Shown here piece by piece: positions 50,511 to 59,132 of a stretch of 64,000 nt of DNA. The stretch spans positions 45,241-109,240 of the forward strand of contig NZ_AXAR01000005.1 in assembly GCF_000472905.1 (NCBI RefSeq), in the 5' to 3' direction. Made by a program: the position numbers and the translations under genes. Position 1 is the stretch's first letter. Every line of letters starts with the position of its first letter. The notes beneath the pieces are model-generated. The model did not search any database, was not told the DNA's origin, and saw only the letters and a program-made list of their open reading frames with translations. Source of the stretch: Alicyclobacillus pomorum DSM 14955 (GTDB taxonomy: Bacteria; Bacillota; Bacilli; Alicyclobacillales; Alicyclobacillaceae).

Positions 50511-50834
50511 TCAATAATATCCTGGATATCCATAGCCCCCACCAAACGCGAGCGCACCAAGCGTCAGTCCCGTCAGCGCGCCGAATCCGAAGAACGCTGT
50601 CGGGGCAAAAACCTGCTCCAACTCCAAGTGGCTCTGGTTCGCGATGGCGTGCTGAGTTTCCAAGCGGGACGGATCACTTGTTTCGTAGCCCACCCGCCTA
50701 GCATGGGGGAGCAAGTAAATCCCGTGGTGTTGAACGGATTGCAAATACCCTGGATATGTGCGACCGCTCACGTGATGCGCAATGACTGACCGCCCAACCA
50801 TCCGACTCGCGACGGGGTACAGTGGATGACACAT
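50511..50834 (-). CDS. hypothetical protein with Gly/Tyr-rich end (possible spore coat-type)
   Basis: This is a 107-residue protein I do not recognise. The N-terminal part is His/Tyr/Arg-rich (MCHPLYPVASRMVGRSVIAH, then SGRTYPGYLQSVQHHGIYL). A hydrophobic stretch AFFGFGALTGLTLGALAF follows near residue 85, and the end is GGGYGYPGYY. Such Gly/Tyr tails are common in small spore coat or inner-coat proteins and in hydrophobic coat-associated peptides. ATG 50834 follows GGAAGGGAGGG on the minus strand. The link to spores is inference. Confidence 0.65.
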   Translation of the reverse strand: MCHPLYPVASRMVGRSVIAHHVSGRTYPGYLQSVQHHGIYLLPHARRVGYETSDPSRLETQHAIANQSHLELEQVFAPTAFFGFGALTGLTLGALAFGGGYGYPGYY

Positions 50835-50943
50835 AGCAATACCCTCCCTTCCTTTTCTACACCGTATGCCCTTTTGTGCAGCCCTGTACAGGCGTTCATA
50901 CCAGCATACCGATGTGATGGGGGATTGTACCGATGTGACGCCA

Positions 50944-51396
50944 CTATCGCGCCTTCTTGCCGCCGTGAAAGACCAGTCGAACATGTTCTAATCCGTGCTT
51001 TTGGAACTCCTGGTCATACTGTTCCTTGCGCCTCCACAACCGCATTTCCATTTCCTTCGACATTTCCTTGGTTGGGCCCGCGGTCACCATGACGTCCCGG
51101 TACGCCAGGTGATGCGAGAGCACGTCCCAGAATACGTCTTCATCGTATTCGTCCAGGATGGGAAGTAATGCCTCTTCCATTGCTTGGCTTGGGTGATATG
51201 CACCGCAATCTTCGCAGTACTCAACCCAGTCCTCAGCGTCGAACTCACGGGCGAACGAGAAGATGTAGTCCACGACTTCTTGCAAATCTTTTCGCCTATC
51301 TTCATACGGTGTCGGGCCATTTGCGACCCATTCACCAAGAAAAAGTAGAGCCAGGAGGCGGCGATATTGTTCATTGGTTAGTTCAATTTTCATCAT
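50944..51396 (-). CDS. hypothetical acidic protein
   Basis: This is a 150-residue cytosolic protein with no recognised domain. It is acidic and helical: KIELTNEQYRRLLALLFLGE, then EVVDYIFSFAREFDAEDWVEY. A conserved-looking Cys pair lies in YCEDCGAYHPSQ, and the C-terminal half is charged (EMSKEMEMRLWRRKEQYDQE). Similar short proteins occur in many Firmicutes with no known role. ATG 51396 or 51393 follows GGGGTGAG on the minus strand. No neighbour gives a clue. Confidence 0.75.
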   Translation of the reverse strand: MMKIELTNEQYRRLLALLFLGEWVANGPTPYEDRRKDLQEVVDYIFSFAREFDAEDWVEYCEDCGAYHPSQAMEEALLPILDEYDEDVFWDVLSHHLAYRDVMVTAGPTKEMSKEMEMRLWRRKEQYDQEFQKHGLEHVRLVFHGGKKAR

Positions 51397-51474
51397 CTCA
51401 CCCCACAACCATGCTGAAGCTTCTTCATTGTACAAGAATGTACCATCTCGCCAAAGTTGACACACCCATCGCAC

Positions 51475-51512
51475 AAAAAAGGCCACCACCAGCCGGAGAA
51501 GCTGTGGGGCCT
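51475..51512 (-). terminator. terminator of the aminotransferase gene
   Basis: On the minus strand GGCCCCACAGC and GCTGGTGGTGGCC form a stem followed by TTTTTTGT. Confidence 0.8.
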
Positions 51513-51547
51513 TACATCGCGTGTCATAGAAAGTTGGGCGGTGAACG

Positions 51548-52732
51548 CTACGCTCTGGCGAGCTCTGGTGTATGCAGGAATTGCTCGATTCTATCGGCTG
51601 CTTTGCGCAGAATCTCTGGCGGGTGTACAAGCGCCAACCGCACGTATCCTTCACCGTGGCGACCGAACGCATGTCCGGGCGTGACGGCCACACCCGCGTA
51701 GTTCAAGACGTCAAAGGCAAACTTGTGGGAGGTCCAACCCTCCGGAATCTTCGCCCAAACAAACATGGTGGCAGGTGGTTTGGACACAGTCCAGCCTGCC
51801 TTCGTCAACCCTTCGCAGAGCGCGTCCCGCCGCACTGTGTACTCTGTCACCAGCGTGTCGAGCGAGGTGTAGTCAGATGTCAGTGCAGCGATAGCCGCCT
51901 TTTGAATCGGTAGAAACACACCGAAGTCCACATGGGACTTGAAGACCGATAGTGTGTGGATGACGTCCGGGTTGCCGACGACGTATCCAACGCGGCATCC
52001 TGCCATATTGAATGTCTTTGACAAGGAATTGAATTCTACGCCCACCTCTTTTGCCCCGGGTAACGAGAGAAAACTGCATGGGCGGATGCCGTCGAAGACG
52101 AGCTCCGAATAGGCAAAGTCGTGGACCACGAGAATGTTGTACCGCTTTGCAAACGCGATGACATCTGCGAAGAACGACGCCGGGGCGAGCGCCGCAACAG
52201 GGTTCCCTGGATAATTGATAATCATCATTTTTGCTCGACGGGCGACTTCCTCAGGAATGGCTGTCAAGTCGGGCAAAAAGTCATTTTCTGCGAGCAATGG
52301 CATTGGAAACAGTTCTGCGCCAGAGAGCCGGATGCTCGATTCATAGACGGTGTACCCGGGATCTGGAGACAGGACAATGTCGCCTGGGTTCAGAACAGCC
52401 ATGCCCAAATGCACGAGACCGTCCTGAGAGCCCATGAGCTGTAAGACTTCACACTTCGGGTCCAGCTTCACGTTATAACGATGCTGATAAAAGTGCGCGA
52501 CAGCATCATGGAATTCGGGAATTCCAGTGACCGTATATCCGTACATGGTTGGATCGGATACGCCTTCGCGAAGCACGTCCATGACAACAGGGGGTGGAGG
52601 TAAATCTGGGCTGCCAATGCTCAGATCAATGACATCTACGCCTCGTGCCATGGCAGCTCGCTTCTCCAAAACAAGTTCAGTAAAGATGGATGTTGTCACC
52701 TTGTCCAGTTTGTCTGACCGAACCATGGACAT
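51548..52732 (-). CDS. class I/II aminotransferase (LL-diaminopimelate/alanine type)
   Basis: This is a 394-residue fold-type I PLP enzyme. VDVIDLSIGSPDLPPPPVV opens the first domain, and the PLP Lys is in FNSLSKTFNMAGCRVGY near residue 240. NYPGNPVAAL holds the conserved Asn, and GYVRLALVHPPE the C-terminal Arg that binds the substrate carboxylate. ATG 52732 follows AAGGGGGG. The general style matches DapL- and AlaT-like enzymes. It is divergent from the MarR gene, and its substrate cannot be fixed by eye. Confidence 0.88.
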   Translation of the reverse strand: MSMVRSDKLDKVTTSIFTELVLEKRAAMARGVDVIDLSIGSPDLPPPPVVMDVLREGVSDPTMYGYTVTGIPEFHDAVAHFYQHRYNVKLDPKCEVLQLMGSQDGLVHLGMAVLNPGDIVLSPDPGYTVYESSIRLSGAELFPMPLLAENDFLPDLTAIPEEVARRAKMMIINYPGNPVAALAPASFFADVIAFAKRYNILVVHDFAYSELVFDGIRPCSFLSLPGAKEVGVEFNSLSKTFNMAGCRVGYVVGNPDVIHTLSVFKSHVDFGVFLPIQKAAIAALTSDYTSLDTLVTEYTVRRDALCEGLTKAGWTVSKPPATMFVWAKIPEGWTSHKFAFDVLNYAGVAVTPGHAFGRHGEGYVRLALVHPPEILRKAADRIEQFLHTPELARA

Positions 52733-52905
52733 TGCACCCATTCCCCCCTTCGAACGATTTTCTCCTATGGTATCACGGGAAGCGTTGTCTGTTCGATATG
52801 TTTCTGAACGTTTCACGACATTCGATATTATTCGACTTCAGTTTACCATTCGTCGATTTGCAAAATGACGACGAACAAACAACACGCGAATCGGACAGGC
52901 CACAC

Positions 52906-52934
52906 TTTACTTATTTAGTTTCGCTACATAAAAT
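52906..52934 (+). promoter_or_regulatory. sigma-A promoter of the marR-ABC operon
   Basis: TTTACT, 17 bp, TAAAAT. A 7-bp inverted repeat TTCGTCG...CGACGAA with a 13-bp spacer lies just upstream (52849-52875) and might be an operator, though that spacing is unusual for MarR proteins. Confidence 0.55.
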
Positions 52935-52955
52935 AGTGGTGTGAGGTGTTGAAAG

Positions 52956-53390
52956 GTGAGCCATCGGGACAGTCTTGAGCTGTTTTCTCAGTCATTGCAG
53001 GCAGTTCACCGATATCTGAGGCGGAACGGAGACACGGGGCGCGACGGAATCACGCGTGTGCAGTGGCTCATCCTCTGGGACTTGTGGCGGCACGAGAAGC
53101 GCACGATTGGAGAGTTGGCGGAAAAGCTGGACGTGCGCCCGAGCACGATGTCGCAAATGATAGACCGCTTGGAGTTGGCTGGCCTAGTCTATCGGTGTCA
53201 GGACGTCCACGATGCGCGCACGCGAATTGTTCGGTTGACGGACTCGGGGAAAGAGCGAATTCAACGCCTGAAGGACATGCGGACACAGTTGTTGGCCGAA
53301 CCATTTCAACAACTGGACGAAGACGAACAGGCGACTCTGGTCGAATTGATGGCGAAGCTCGCCAGCTTTCTACCGAAACGGGGGGACTGA
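52956..53390 (+). CDS. MarR-family transcriptional regulator
   Basis: This is a 144-residue winged helix-turn-helix protein. The DNA-binding part is TIGELAEKLDVRPSTMSQMIDRLELAGLV, and the wing CQDVHDARTRIVRLTDSGKE has the D-x-R-x3 pattern of the family. GTG 52956 follows GAGGTG. The downstream ABC ATPase gene starts two bases after its stop, so the three genes form one operon. It presumably represses this operon and is released by a compound that the pump exports. Confidence 0.92.
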   Translation: MSHRDSLELFSQSLQAVHRYLRRNGDTGRDGITRVQWLILWDLWRHEKRTIGELAEKLDVRPSTMSQMIDRLELAGLVYRCQDVHDARTRIVRLTDSGKERIQRLKDMRTQLLAEPFQQLDEDEQATLVELMAKLASFLPKRGD

Positions 53391-53391
53391 C

Positions 53392-54195
53392 ATGAGCGAG
53401 GTAACCGTCCGGGTGAGCCATGTATCGAAGCGGTTTGGCGACGTGCACGCCGTGCGGGATGTGAGTTTTGAAGTGTCTGCGGGTGAATGTTTCGGCCTGT
53501 TGGGACCCAACGGTGCGGGCAAGTCCACCACCTTGAAGATGCTGACCACCTTGCTGCGGTCGGACGAGGGCGAGATTGAGATTGCCGGACGCGCTCTTGC
53601 AAAGGAGCCGACGCGGATCCGCGAGTGCATCGGTTATGTGCCACAGATGCTGTCGGTCGATGGAAACCTCACCGGGTACGAGAATTTGCTGATTTTCGCC
53701 AAGCTGTATGGGCTTCGGCGCCGGGAGCGCGAGGAGCGGATTATCGAGATTTTAGAGATGACTGGGTTGGAGGAAGCGGCCGACAGGCTTGTGAAGACAT
53801 ATTCCGGCGGCATGATCCGCAAGCTCGAAATCGGGCAAGCCATCCTTCATCACCCAAAAGTATTGTTCCTTGACGAACCGACGGTGGGGCTAGACCCGGT
53901 GGCGCGCAAAGGCGTATGGGAACATATCGAGCGACTGCAGCACGAGCAAAACATGACCATTCTCCTGACGACACATTACATGGAAGAGGCGGAGTCACTG
54001 TGCACGCGCATTGCCATCATGAGCCGCGGACAGATTGCAGCGCTGGGTACCGCCGCTGAATTGCGCGAGCAAATGGGCAACCCGGATGCCACGATGGATG
54101 ACGTGTTCACGCATTACGCAGGTAAGTTCGACAACCAAGAGGGGGGGATGAAGAGTGTCTTCCGGAGTCGCCGAACCGCAAAACGCCTGGGCTAA
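53392..54195 (+). CDS. ABC exporter ATPase (DrrA type)
   Basis: This is a 267-residue ATPase. Walker A is GPNGAGKSTT near residue 43, the Q-loop VPQ, the signature YSGGMIRKLEI, Walker B VLFLDEPTVGLD and the H-loop TTHYMEEAE. The C-terminal 35 residues are an extension typical of the DrrA/daunorubicin group. It overlaps the permease gene by 41 bp. ATG 53392 follows GGGGGGA. With the permease it forms a two-gene ABC-2 exporter for a hydrophobic compound. Confidence 0.94.
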   Translation: MSEVTVRVSHVSKRFGDVHAVRDVSFEVSAGECFGLLGPNGAGKSTTLKMLTTLLRSDEGEIEIAGRALAKEPTRIRECIGYVPQMLSVDGNLTGYENLLIFAKLYGLRRREREERIIEILEMTGLEEAADRLVKTYSGGMIRKLEIGQAILHHPKVLFLDEPTVGLDPVARKGVWEHIERLQHEQNMTILLTTHYMEEAESLCTRIAIMSRGQIAALGTAAELREQMGNPDATMDDVFTHYAGKFDNQEGGMKSVFRSRRTAKRLG

Positions 54196-54976
54196 GGGCC
54201 GCTCCCGGGTGTGGTTGTACTTCAGCCACGTGTTCACCATCCTGGAGATGGAAGTGTGGAAGTTGCGCAAAGATCCTTCTGAGTTGATCATGCGGGGGAT
54301 TCAGCCCGCGTTGTGGCTGCTGGTGTTTGGGCAGGCGTTCAGCCGGTTTCGTGTTCTGCCTAGTGGAAACGTCAGCTACAAGGCGTTTTTGACCCCCGGT
54401 ATCTTGGCGCAATCCGTTACGTTCATTTCCATCTTTTATGGGATCTCTATCATCTGGGAGCGGGATATGGGCCTCCTGCAAAAAGTCGCAACCACGCCCA
54501 TTCGCAAGTCGGCACTTGCTCTGGGGAAAATGTTATCCGCTTCGGTCCGCTCGCTAGGGCAGGCCATCATCATCATCCTGTTGGCGCTGATTCTCGGCAT
54601 CCATATGAATTTCGGCGTTGGCGCTGTCGCCGGCGTGTTGCTGATGGTGATTCTCGGAGGGGCGTTTTTCTCCGGATTGTCCATGGTCATTGCAGCGATT
54701 GTACGGACGCGGGAGCGGATGATGGGCATTGGGCAGCTGATTACCATGCCCTTGTTTTTCTCGTCGAACGCGCTGTACCCAATGTCGGTGATGCCCGTGT
54801 GGCTGAAAGTGATTGCGACCATCAATCCCATGAGTTACCTTGTCGACGGTCTCCGCGGATTGCTGATTGCCACGCCAGATGCCCACTTTGGCCTCGATGT
54901 CCTTGTGCTGGTGGCCGCGGGCCTTGTCGTGCTTGGATTGAATACGGTGCTGTACCCGCGTATTCTTTCCGGTTGA
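54155..54976 (+). CDS. ABC-2 type exporter permease (DrrB type)
   Basis: This is a 273-residue membrane protein with six helices. The amphipathic N-terminal region (LEMEVWKLRKDPSELIMRGI) is followed by QPALWLLVFGQAFS, and the family block is FFSGLSMVIAAIVRTRERMMGIGQLITMPLFFSSNALYP. GTG 54155 is inside the ATPase gene and follows GGGGGGGATGA. The pair resembles DrrAB. The exported compound is unknown. Confidence 0.92.
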   Translation: MSSGVAEPQNAWAKGRSRVWLYFSHVFTILEMEVWKLRKDPSELIMRGIQPALWLLVFGQAFSRFRVLPSGNVSYKAFLTPGILAQSVTFISIFYGISIIWERDMGLLQKVATTPIRKSALALGKMLSASVRSLGQAIIIILLALILGIHMNFGVGAVAGVLLMVILGGAFFSGLSMVIAAIVRTRERMMGIGQLITMPLFFSSNALYPMSVMPVWLKVIATINPMSYLVDGLRGLLIATPDAHFGLDVLVLVAAGLVVLGLNTVLYPRILSG

Positions 54977-55067
54977 GCAACCTTTGGGGAGCGTTGGTCG
55001 TGATTTTGCAAATCACTGGCGTGTGAAACGGTTCAGTATACGTGGTTACAGATGGAGGTCGAGATTT

Positions 55068-55646
55068 GTGGCACAAACGTTGCAACTGGATCCGAAAACG
55101 ACCGCACTCGTTGTGATTGACATGCAGAAAGGCATTGTGCAGCTTCCGTGTCAACCGCATAGTACGGAACAAGTTCTCCAGCAGACGGTCAAATTGGCCG
55201 ACGCGTTTCGGGCAGCCGGTGCATTTGTCGTACTCGTGAACGTCGGCTCGCGCGACGGCAAGGACATGCTTCACCCCATCACCGATGCACCCCCGGTGGT
55301 TTCCGGTGAGCGACCCAAGGACTACGCACAGATTGTCCCTGCACTCGGCCCCAAGGAAACAGACCATCTCGTGACAAAGCACCAGTGGGGCGCGTTTTAT
55401 GGGACCGACCTAGATTTGCAGTTGCGCAGGCGGGGCATCCAGACCATCGTCCTGTGCGGCATTGCCACCAACATTGGGGTCGAAACCACGGCCCGCGAGG
55501 CGTTCCAGCACAACTACCAGCAGGTATTTGCGGAAGACGCCATGACCGCGCTGTCCGCAGTGGAACACGAGCACACTGTGAAGTACATCTTCCCACGGAT
55601 GGGGCGCGTGCGGCGGACGGACGAGATCATTGCGGCGCTGAAGTAG
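55068..55646 (+). CDS. isochorismatase-family cysteine hydrolase
   Basis: This is a 192-residue protein of the isochorismatase/nicotinamidase superfamily. The catalytic Asp is in LVVIDMQKGIV, Lys in VTKHQWGAFYGTDL, and the nucleophile Cys in IVLCGIATNIGVETTAREAF near residue 130. A cis-peptide GIATN follows it. GTG 55068 follows GGAGGTCG. It is 91 bp after the permease gene and may have its own promoter. The substrate is unknown; YecD-type hydrolases are the nearest group by look. Confidence 0.9.
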   Translation: MAQTLQLDPKTTALVVIDMQKGIVQLPCQPHSTEQVLQQTVKLADAFRAAGAFVVLVNVGSRDGKDMLHPITDAPPVVSGERPKDYAQIVPALGPKETDHLVTKHQWGAFYGTDLDLQLRRRGIQTIVLCGIATNIGVETTAREAFQHNYQQVFAEDAMTALSAVEHEHTVKYIFPRMGRVRRTDEIIAALK

Positions 55647-55656
55647 GATAGCATGA

Positions 55657-55696
55657 GGAACGGCCTACCGTATGGATTACGGTAGGCCGTTTGATT
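55657..55696. terminator. bidirectional terminator
   Basis: AACGGCCTACCGTA and TACGGTAGGCCGTT form a perfect 14-bp stem with loop tggat. It lies between the hydrolase and the convergent hom gene. Confidence 0.85.
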
Positions 55697-55716
55697 TCAT
55701 CATTGGGGGTTGCGGC

Positions 55717-57000
55717 CTAGGATGCTTCCACCGGCAGGACGCAACAGATGGTCTGCACGTGCTCGGAAGCTGCCAGGGCGTCCAACACCTGTTGCAGCGA
55801 GGCCGAGGAGACGTGGTGCGTGACAATGACAATCTCCGCCCGCCCACTTTCGATGGGCTTTTGCAACACGGTTTCCATGCTCACGCAGGCTTCCCCGAAG
55901 ATCCCCGCAATTTCTGCGAATACGCCGGGCCGGTCTACGGCGAACAATCGAACGTAATGCCGTTGCGGGGGCGCCTGGTTTTGTTCTACTGGCTTCTGGG
56001 AGAGGCAGACGTGAGGTACTGGACAGCGCACGCCTGACTTTACGTTCCGCAAAATTTCGATAATATCGCCGACGACCGCACTGGCTGTCGGCAACGATCC
56101 CGCGCCTCGACCGTAGAACATCAAGTCTCCGGCCGCATCTCCGCGTACGTACAGCGCGTTGTTCGCGTCCGACACATGAGCAAGTGGGTGTTCCTTCGGA
56201 ATCAGCGTTGGATGCACGCGGAGGACCAATTTACCATCCCTGTCCATGCCTTGTGCAATCAGCTTAATCACCGCGCCGAGCTCACGTGCGTATTCAACGT
56301 CTGTGGCACTCACGCTGCGAATGCCACGCACGATGACATCACTCAGGCGCACGTTTGTGTTGAATGCGAGAGATGCTAGAATCACAAGCTTGCGCGCGGC
56401 GTCCAAGCCGTCGACGTCGCTCGAAGGATCCGCCTCGGCATATCCGAGCGCCTGCGCCTCACGCAAGACGTCGTCGAAGTCGGCGCCTGTCTCCGTCATT
56501 TTCGACAGAATGTAGTTGGACGTGCCATTGACAATTCCCTTGACGTCCGTGATGTCGTTGCCGGCTAAGCATTCCTTGAGCGGCCGGATGAGCGGAATGG
56601 CGCCTCCGACCGCCGCCTCGTACATCACGTGGACGCCCGCTTCTTCGGCCGCTGCGTAAATGTCTGGGCCGTGGAGGGCCATCAAATCTTTGTTGGCTGT
56701 TACGACGTGCTTCCCAGCGCGCAGCGCTGCCAGGATATATTCACGCGCAGGCTCAATCCCACCGATGGTTTCCACAATCACGGATACGTCCGGATCTGCC
56801 AGGACATCCTGGGCGGACGCGGTCAGCCAGGATGGGTCCAGCGGGACGTCTCGCGGTTTCGTCACGTCGCGAACAAGAATCCGTTTAATGACCGGCCGAA
56901 TGCCCGTCAAATCGGCAATTTTCCCTTGCCTGCGGTGCAGCAGTTCCACCACGCCAGATCCGACTGTTCCACAGCCGAGCAACCCGATGTAGATGTTCAT
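55717..57000 (-). CDS. hom: homoserine dehydrogenase
   Basis: This is a 427-residue NAD(P)-dependent enzyme reducing aspartate semialdehyde to homoserine. The nucleotide loop is IGLLGCGTVGSGVVELL. NGTSNYILSKMTETGADFDDVL and the AEADPSSDVDGLDAARKL block are catalytic signatures. A C-terminal ACT domain (about residues 350-425, LFAVDRPGVFAEIAGIFGE) gives feedback control by threonine. ATG 57000 follows GAGGAGAGG. It lies directly downstream of the pheB-like gene, on the same transcript. thrB and thrC are not in the window. Confidence 0.96.
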   Translation of the reverse strand: MNIYIGLLGCGTVGSGVVELLHRRQGKIADLTGIRPVIKRILVRDVTKPRDVPLDPSWLTASAQDVLADPDVSVIVETIGGIEPAREYILAALRAGKHVVTANKDLMALHGPDIYAAAEEAGVHVMYEAAVGGAIPLIRPLKECLAGNDITDVKGIVNGTSNYILSKMTETGADFDDVLREAQALGYAEADPSSDVDGLDAARKLVILASLAFNTNVRLSDVIVRGIRSVSATDVEYARELGAVIKLIAQGMDRDGKLVLRVHPTLIPKEHPLAHVSDANNALYVRGDAAGDLMFYGRGAGSLPTASAVVGDIIEILRNVKSGVRCPVPHVCLSQKPVEQNQAPPQRHYVRLFAVDRPGVFAEIAGIFGEACVSMETVLQKPIESGRAEIVIVTHHVSSASLQQVLDALAASEHVQTICCVLPVEAS

Positions 57001-57053
57001 CGTCATCCTCTCCTCGTCTCCCTGTCTCTTTGACCGTTTTGCAAACCGCTGTT

Positions 57054-57497
57054 CTACGCACTTTGCCCAACCACGACGACGTTTTCGACGCCACCCACGC
57101 GGCGCAAGTCGTCCAGGGCACTGTCCAGGTCCCCAGACATCTGCCTCGTCTCTACCGAGACAATCACCGTAGCGGCACCTTGCAAAGGCAGCGATTGATT
57201 GATGGTCAGGATGTTCACGTGCCGACCCGCCAACGTGTTGAGCACTTCGGACAACACGCCTGGGGTGTGCCGCAAGGTCAGGGCCAGTGTCACAATGTGT
57301 CCTTGAACCGCGCTGTAAAACGGCCGAACGACGTCTTTGTACTTGTAGTAGGAGCTTCTGGAAATCCCGACTTGCTGCACCGCTTCTGAAACACTCCAGT
57401 CCGGGTGCCGCTGCAGCAATTCCGTCACTTCTACCGTTTTCCGAATCACTTCCGGCAAGTGGGAACGCCGAATGAGGTAGTAGGGATCTTCCGGCAT
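57054..57497 (-). CDS. pheB: UPF0735 ACT-domain protein (PheB-like)
   Basis: This is a 147-residue protein. An N-terminal helix-turn-helix-like stretch (SVSEAVQQVGISRSSYYKYK) is followed by one ACT domain (VTLALTLRHTPGVLSEVLNT). This layout defines UPF0735/PheB, found in Bacilli beside pheA or hom. ATG 57497 follows AGAGGTG on the minus strand. The gap to hom is 53 bp. It probably binds an amino acid and may be a transcriptional or enzyme-linked regulator; that is not shown. Confidence 0.9.
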   Translation of the reverse strand: MPEDPYYLIRRSHLPEVIRKTVEVTELLQRHPDWSVSEAVQQVGISRSSYYKYKDVVRPFYSAVQGHIVTLALTLRHTPGVLSEVLNTLAGRHVNILTINQSLPLQGAATVIVSVETRQMSGDLDSALDDLRRVGGVENVVVVGQSA

Positions 57498-57697
57498 GGA
57501 ATCACCTCTCGGTGTCTACACAGCAGAAACATTTGTTTTTGTATTGCGTACATTTTACGTGTGTACGCTTCGGTTGGCAAGAGGCAATTTGCCTCACATC
57601 GTACAATGTCGTAAAACGGGAGAACAGAGGTACCGCACGACCGAGAGGATACGCGCGGCCAAAACGTTTGGGCAGTGCGTGGCAGGAGGTGAATACA

Positions 57698-58570
57698 TTG
57701 AACACGAAGACGGTGAAAACTGCACTCAACCGGCAGTCCGGGGGGTATCTCCACACATTCACACACACTCTCCAGCCGTACACAGGGTGTGCGTTCGGCA
57801 AGACCATCGGCACGGGGCAAGGGTGTCCTTATTGCTACGTTCGCAGGCTGCCCGTGGCACTGTTCAAGGCACAGCCGTGGGGGGAATGGGTGGAAGCCAA
57901 AGAGAACGTAGCGTTGGTCCTGCGGCGCGAGCTGCAAAGGCATGCACAGCAGGGGACGCTCGGTACGTTGCGGATCTTCATGAGTTCCGCCACAGACCCA
58001 TACCAAGGGGCCGAGTCCAGGTTCAAGTTGACCCGAGCCTGCTTGGAAGCGTTCGTAGACTATCCCCCGGGGCTGCTTGTGGTTCAAACCAGATCTCCAC
58101 TCGTCCTCCGTGACGTGGACCTCCTGCAACACCTCGGCCGCCACGTGTGGGTGAGCCTCACGATTGAGACCAATGACGAGGAAGTACGCAGGCGGTTCAC
58201 GCCGACGTCACCGACAGTGGCCAGTCGCTTGCGTGCGCTGCAGACCCTTTACGATGCGGGGATACAGGTCCAGGCCGCCATCAGTCCGATGCTGCCAAAC
58301 GTGCCTGAACCGTTTGCGGAGGCGTTGAACAGCCGCTGCACGAGGGCGGTGGTAGACACCTTGTTTGAGGGGGATGGAGCACACGGCAAACGCTCCGAGG
58401 CCCTTGGGATGCGCTCGCTGTTCGAACGACTTGGCTACGGAGCATGGTATCACCCAGCAGCACATGTGCCGCTGTTGCGCGCGCTGCGTGAACGCCTTGG
58501 TGAAGACAGGGTCGTGTTCAGCCAGGACGGATTTAATGATATAGGGGGGTGTAGAGATGACTGTGTATGA
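57698..58570 (+). CDS. SPL-family radical SAM protein with expanded cysteine spacing
   Basis: This is a 290-residue radical SAM protein of the spore photoproduct lyase-like (Rv2578c/COG1533) group. The cluster Cys are at 31, 43 and 46: PYTGCAFGKT then GTGQGCPYCYVRRL. That is CX11CX2C, not the canonical CX3CX2C. Other family marks are FMSSATDPYQGAE and LLVVQTRSPLVLRD, and VSLTIETNDEEVRRRFTP. TTG 57698 follows AGGAGGTGA; a GTG three codons upstream overlaps the site. The last 14 bp overlap the glutathione peroxidase gene, so translation is coupled. Function unknown. Confidence 0.85.
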   Translation: MNTKTVKTALNRQSGGYLHTFTHTLQPYTGCAFGKTIGTGQGCPYCYVRRLPVALFKAQPWGEWVEAKENVALVLRRELQRHAQQGTLGTLRIFMSSATDPYQGAESRFKLTRACLEAFVDYPPGLLVVQTRSPLVLRDVDLLQHLGRHVWVSLTIETNDEEVRRRFTPTSPTVASRLRALQTLYDAGIQVQAAISPMLPNVPEPFAEALNSRCTRAVVDTLFEGDGAHGKRSEALGMRSLFERLGYGAWYHPAAHVPLLRALRERLGEDRVVFSQDGFNDIGGCRDDCV

Positions 58571-59036
58571 CTTCCATGCCACGACCATTGACGGGCGGGT
58601 ACAGTCATTGGAGGCGTACCGGGGCAAGGTACTGCTCATCGTCAATACCGCCAGTCGGTGCGGATTTACTCCGCAGTACCAGGGGTTGCAGGCGTTGTAT
58701 GAGAAGTACCGGGACCAGGGCTTTGTCGTGCTCGGCTTTCCTTGCAATCAGTTCGGCCATCAGGAGCCGGGCGACAATGAGGAGATTCAGACGTTTTGCA
58801 GCTTGAATTACAATGTGTCGTTCCCAATGTTTGCAAAGGTGGACGTGAAAGGTGACACAGCGCATCCGCTGTTTCAGTTCCTGACACAGGCGTGTCCAGG
58901 CGTCCTCTCGCGGACGATAAAATGGAATTTTACGAAGTTCCTCGTGGATGGCGATGGACAACCCGTTCGCCGGTTCGCGCCGACCACCCCTCCAGAAAAG
59001 CTAGAACCTGCGGTAGAACAGCTTCTATCCCGATGA
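58557..59036 (+). CDS. glutathione peroxidase-family peroxidase
   Basis: This is a 159-residue thioredoxin-fold peroxidase (BsaA-like). Catalytic Cys35 is in VNTASRCGFTPQY, with the Gln in LGFPCNQFGHQEPG and Trp in IKWNFTKFLVD. It is a Cys and not a Sec enzyme. Bacillales lack glutathione, so thioredoxin or bacillithiol is the likely reductant. The ATG 58557 is inside the radical SAM gene, with GGGGGGTG upstream. A bidirectional terminator follows. Confidence 0.94.
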   Translation: MTVYDFHATTIDGRVQSLEAYRGKVLLIVNTASRCGFTPQYQGLQALYEKYRDQGFVVLGFPCNQFGHQEPGDNEEIQTFCSLNYNVSFPMFAKVDVKGDTAHPLFQFLTQACPGVLSRTIKWNFTKFLVDGDGQPVRRFAPTTPPEKLEPAVEQLLSR

Positions 59037-59063
59037 ACCTCTCCCATGCAGCGTATACGCGAC

Positions 59064-59096
59064 AAGGGTACGATGACGCGCAGTCACCGTACCCTT
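59064..59096. terminator. terminator between glutathione peroxidase and pyc
   Basis: AAGGGTACGATGAC and GTCACCGTACCCTT pair over a 5-nt loop with one mismatch, between the convergent genes. Confidence 0.75.
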
Positions 59097-59132
59097 GCGC
59101 GAGCCTACAGCCTATCAGCGACGCCGAAGGCT

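Noticed and set aside
57600-57660. T-box-like string (GAGGTACCGC) upstream of the radical SAM gene
   Set aside because: Only part of the T-box core matches. No specifier stem or terminator hairpin is visible, and the gene is not an amino-acid gene.
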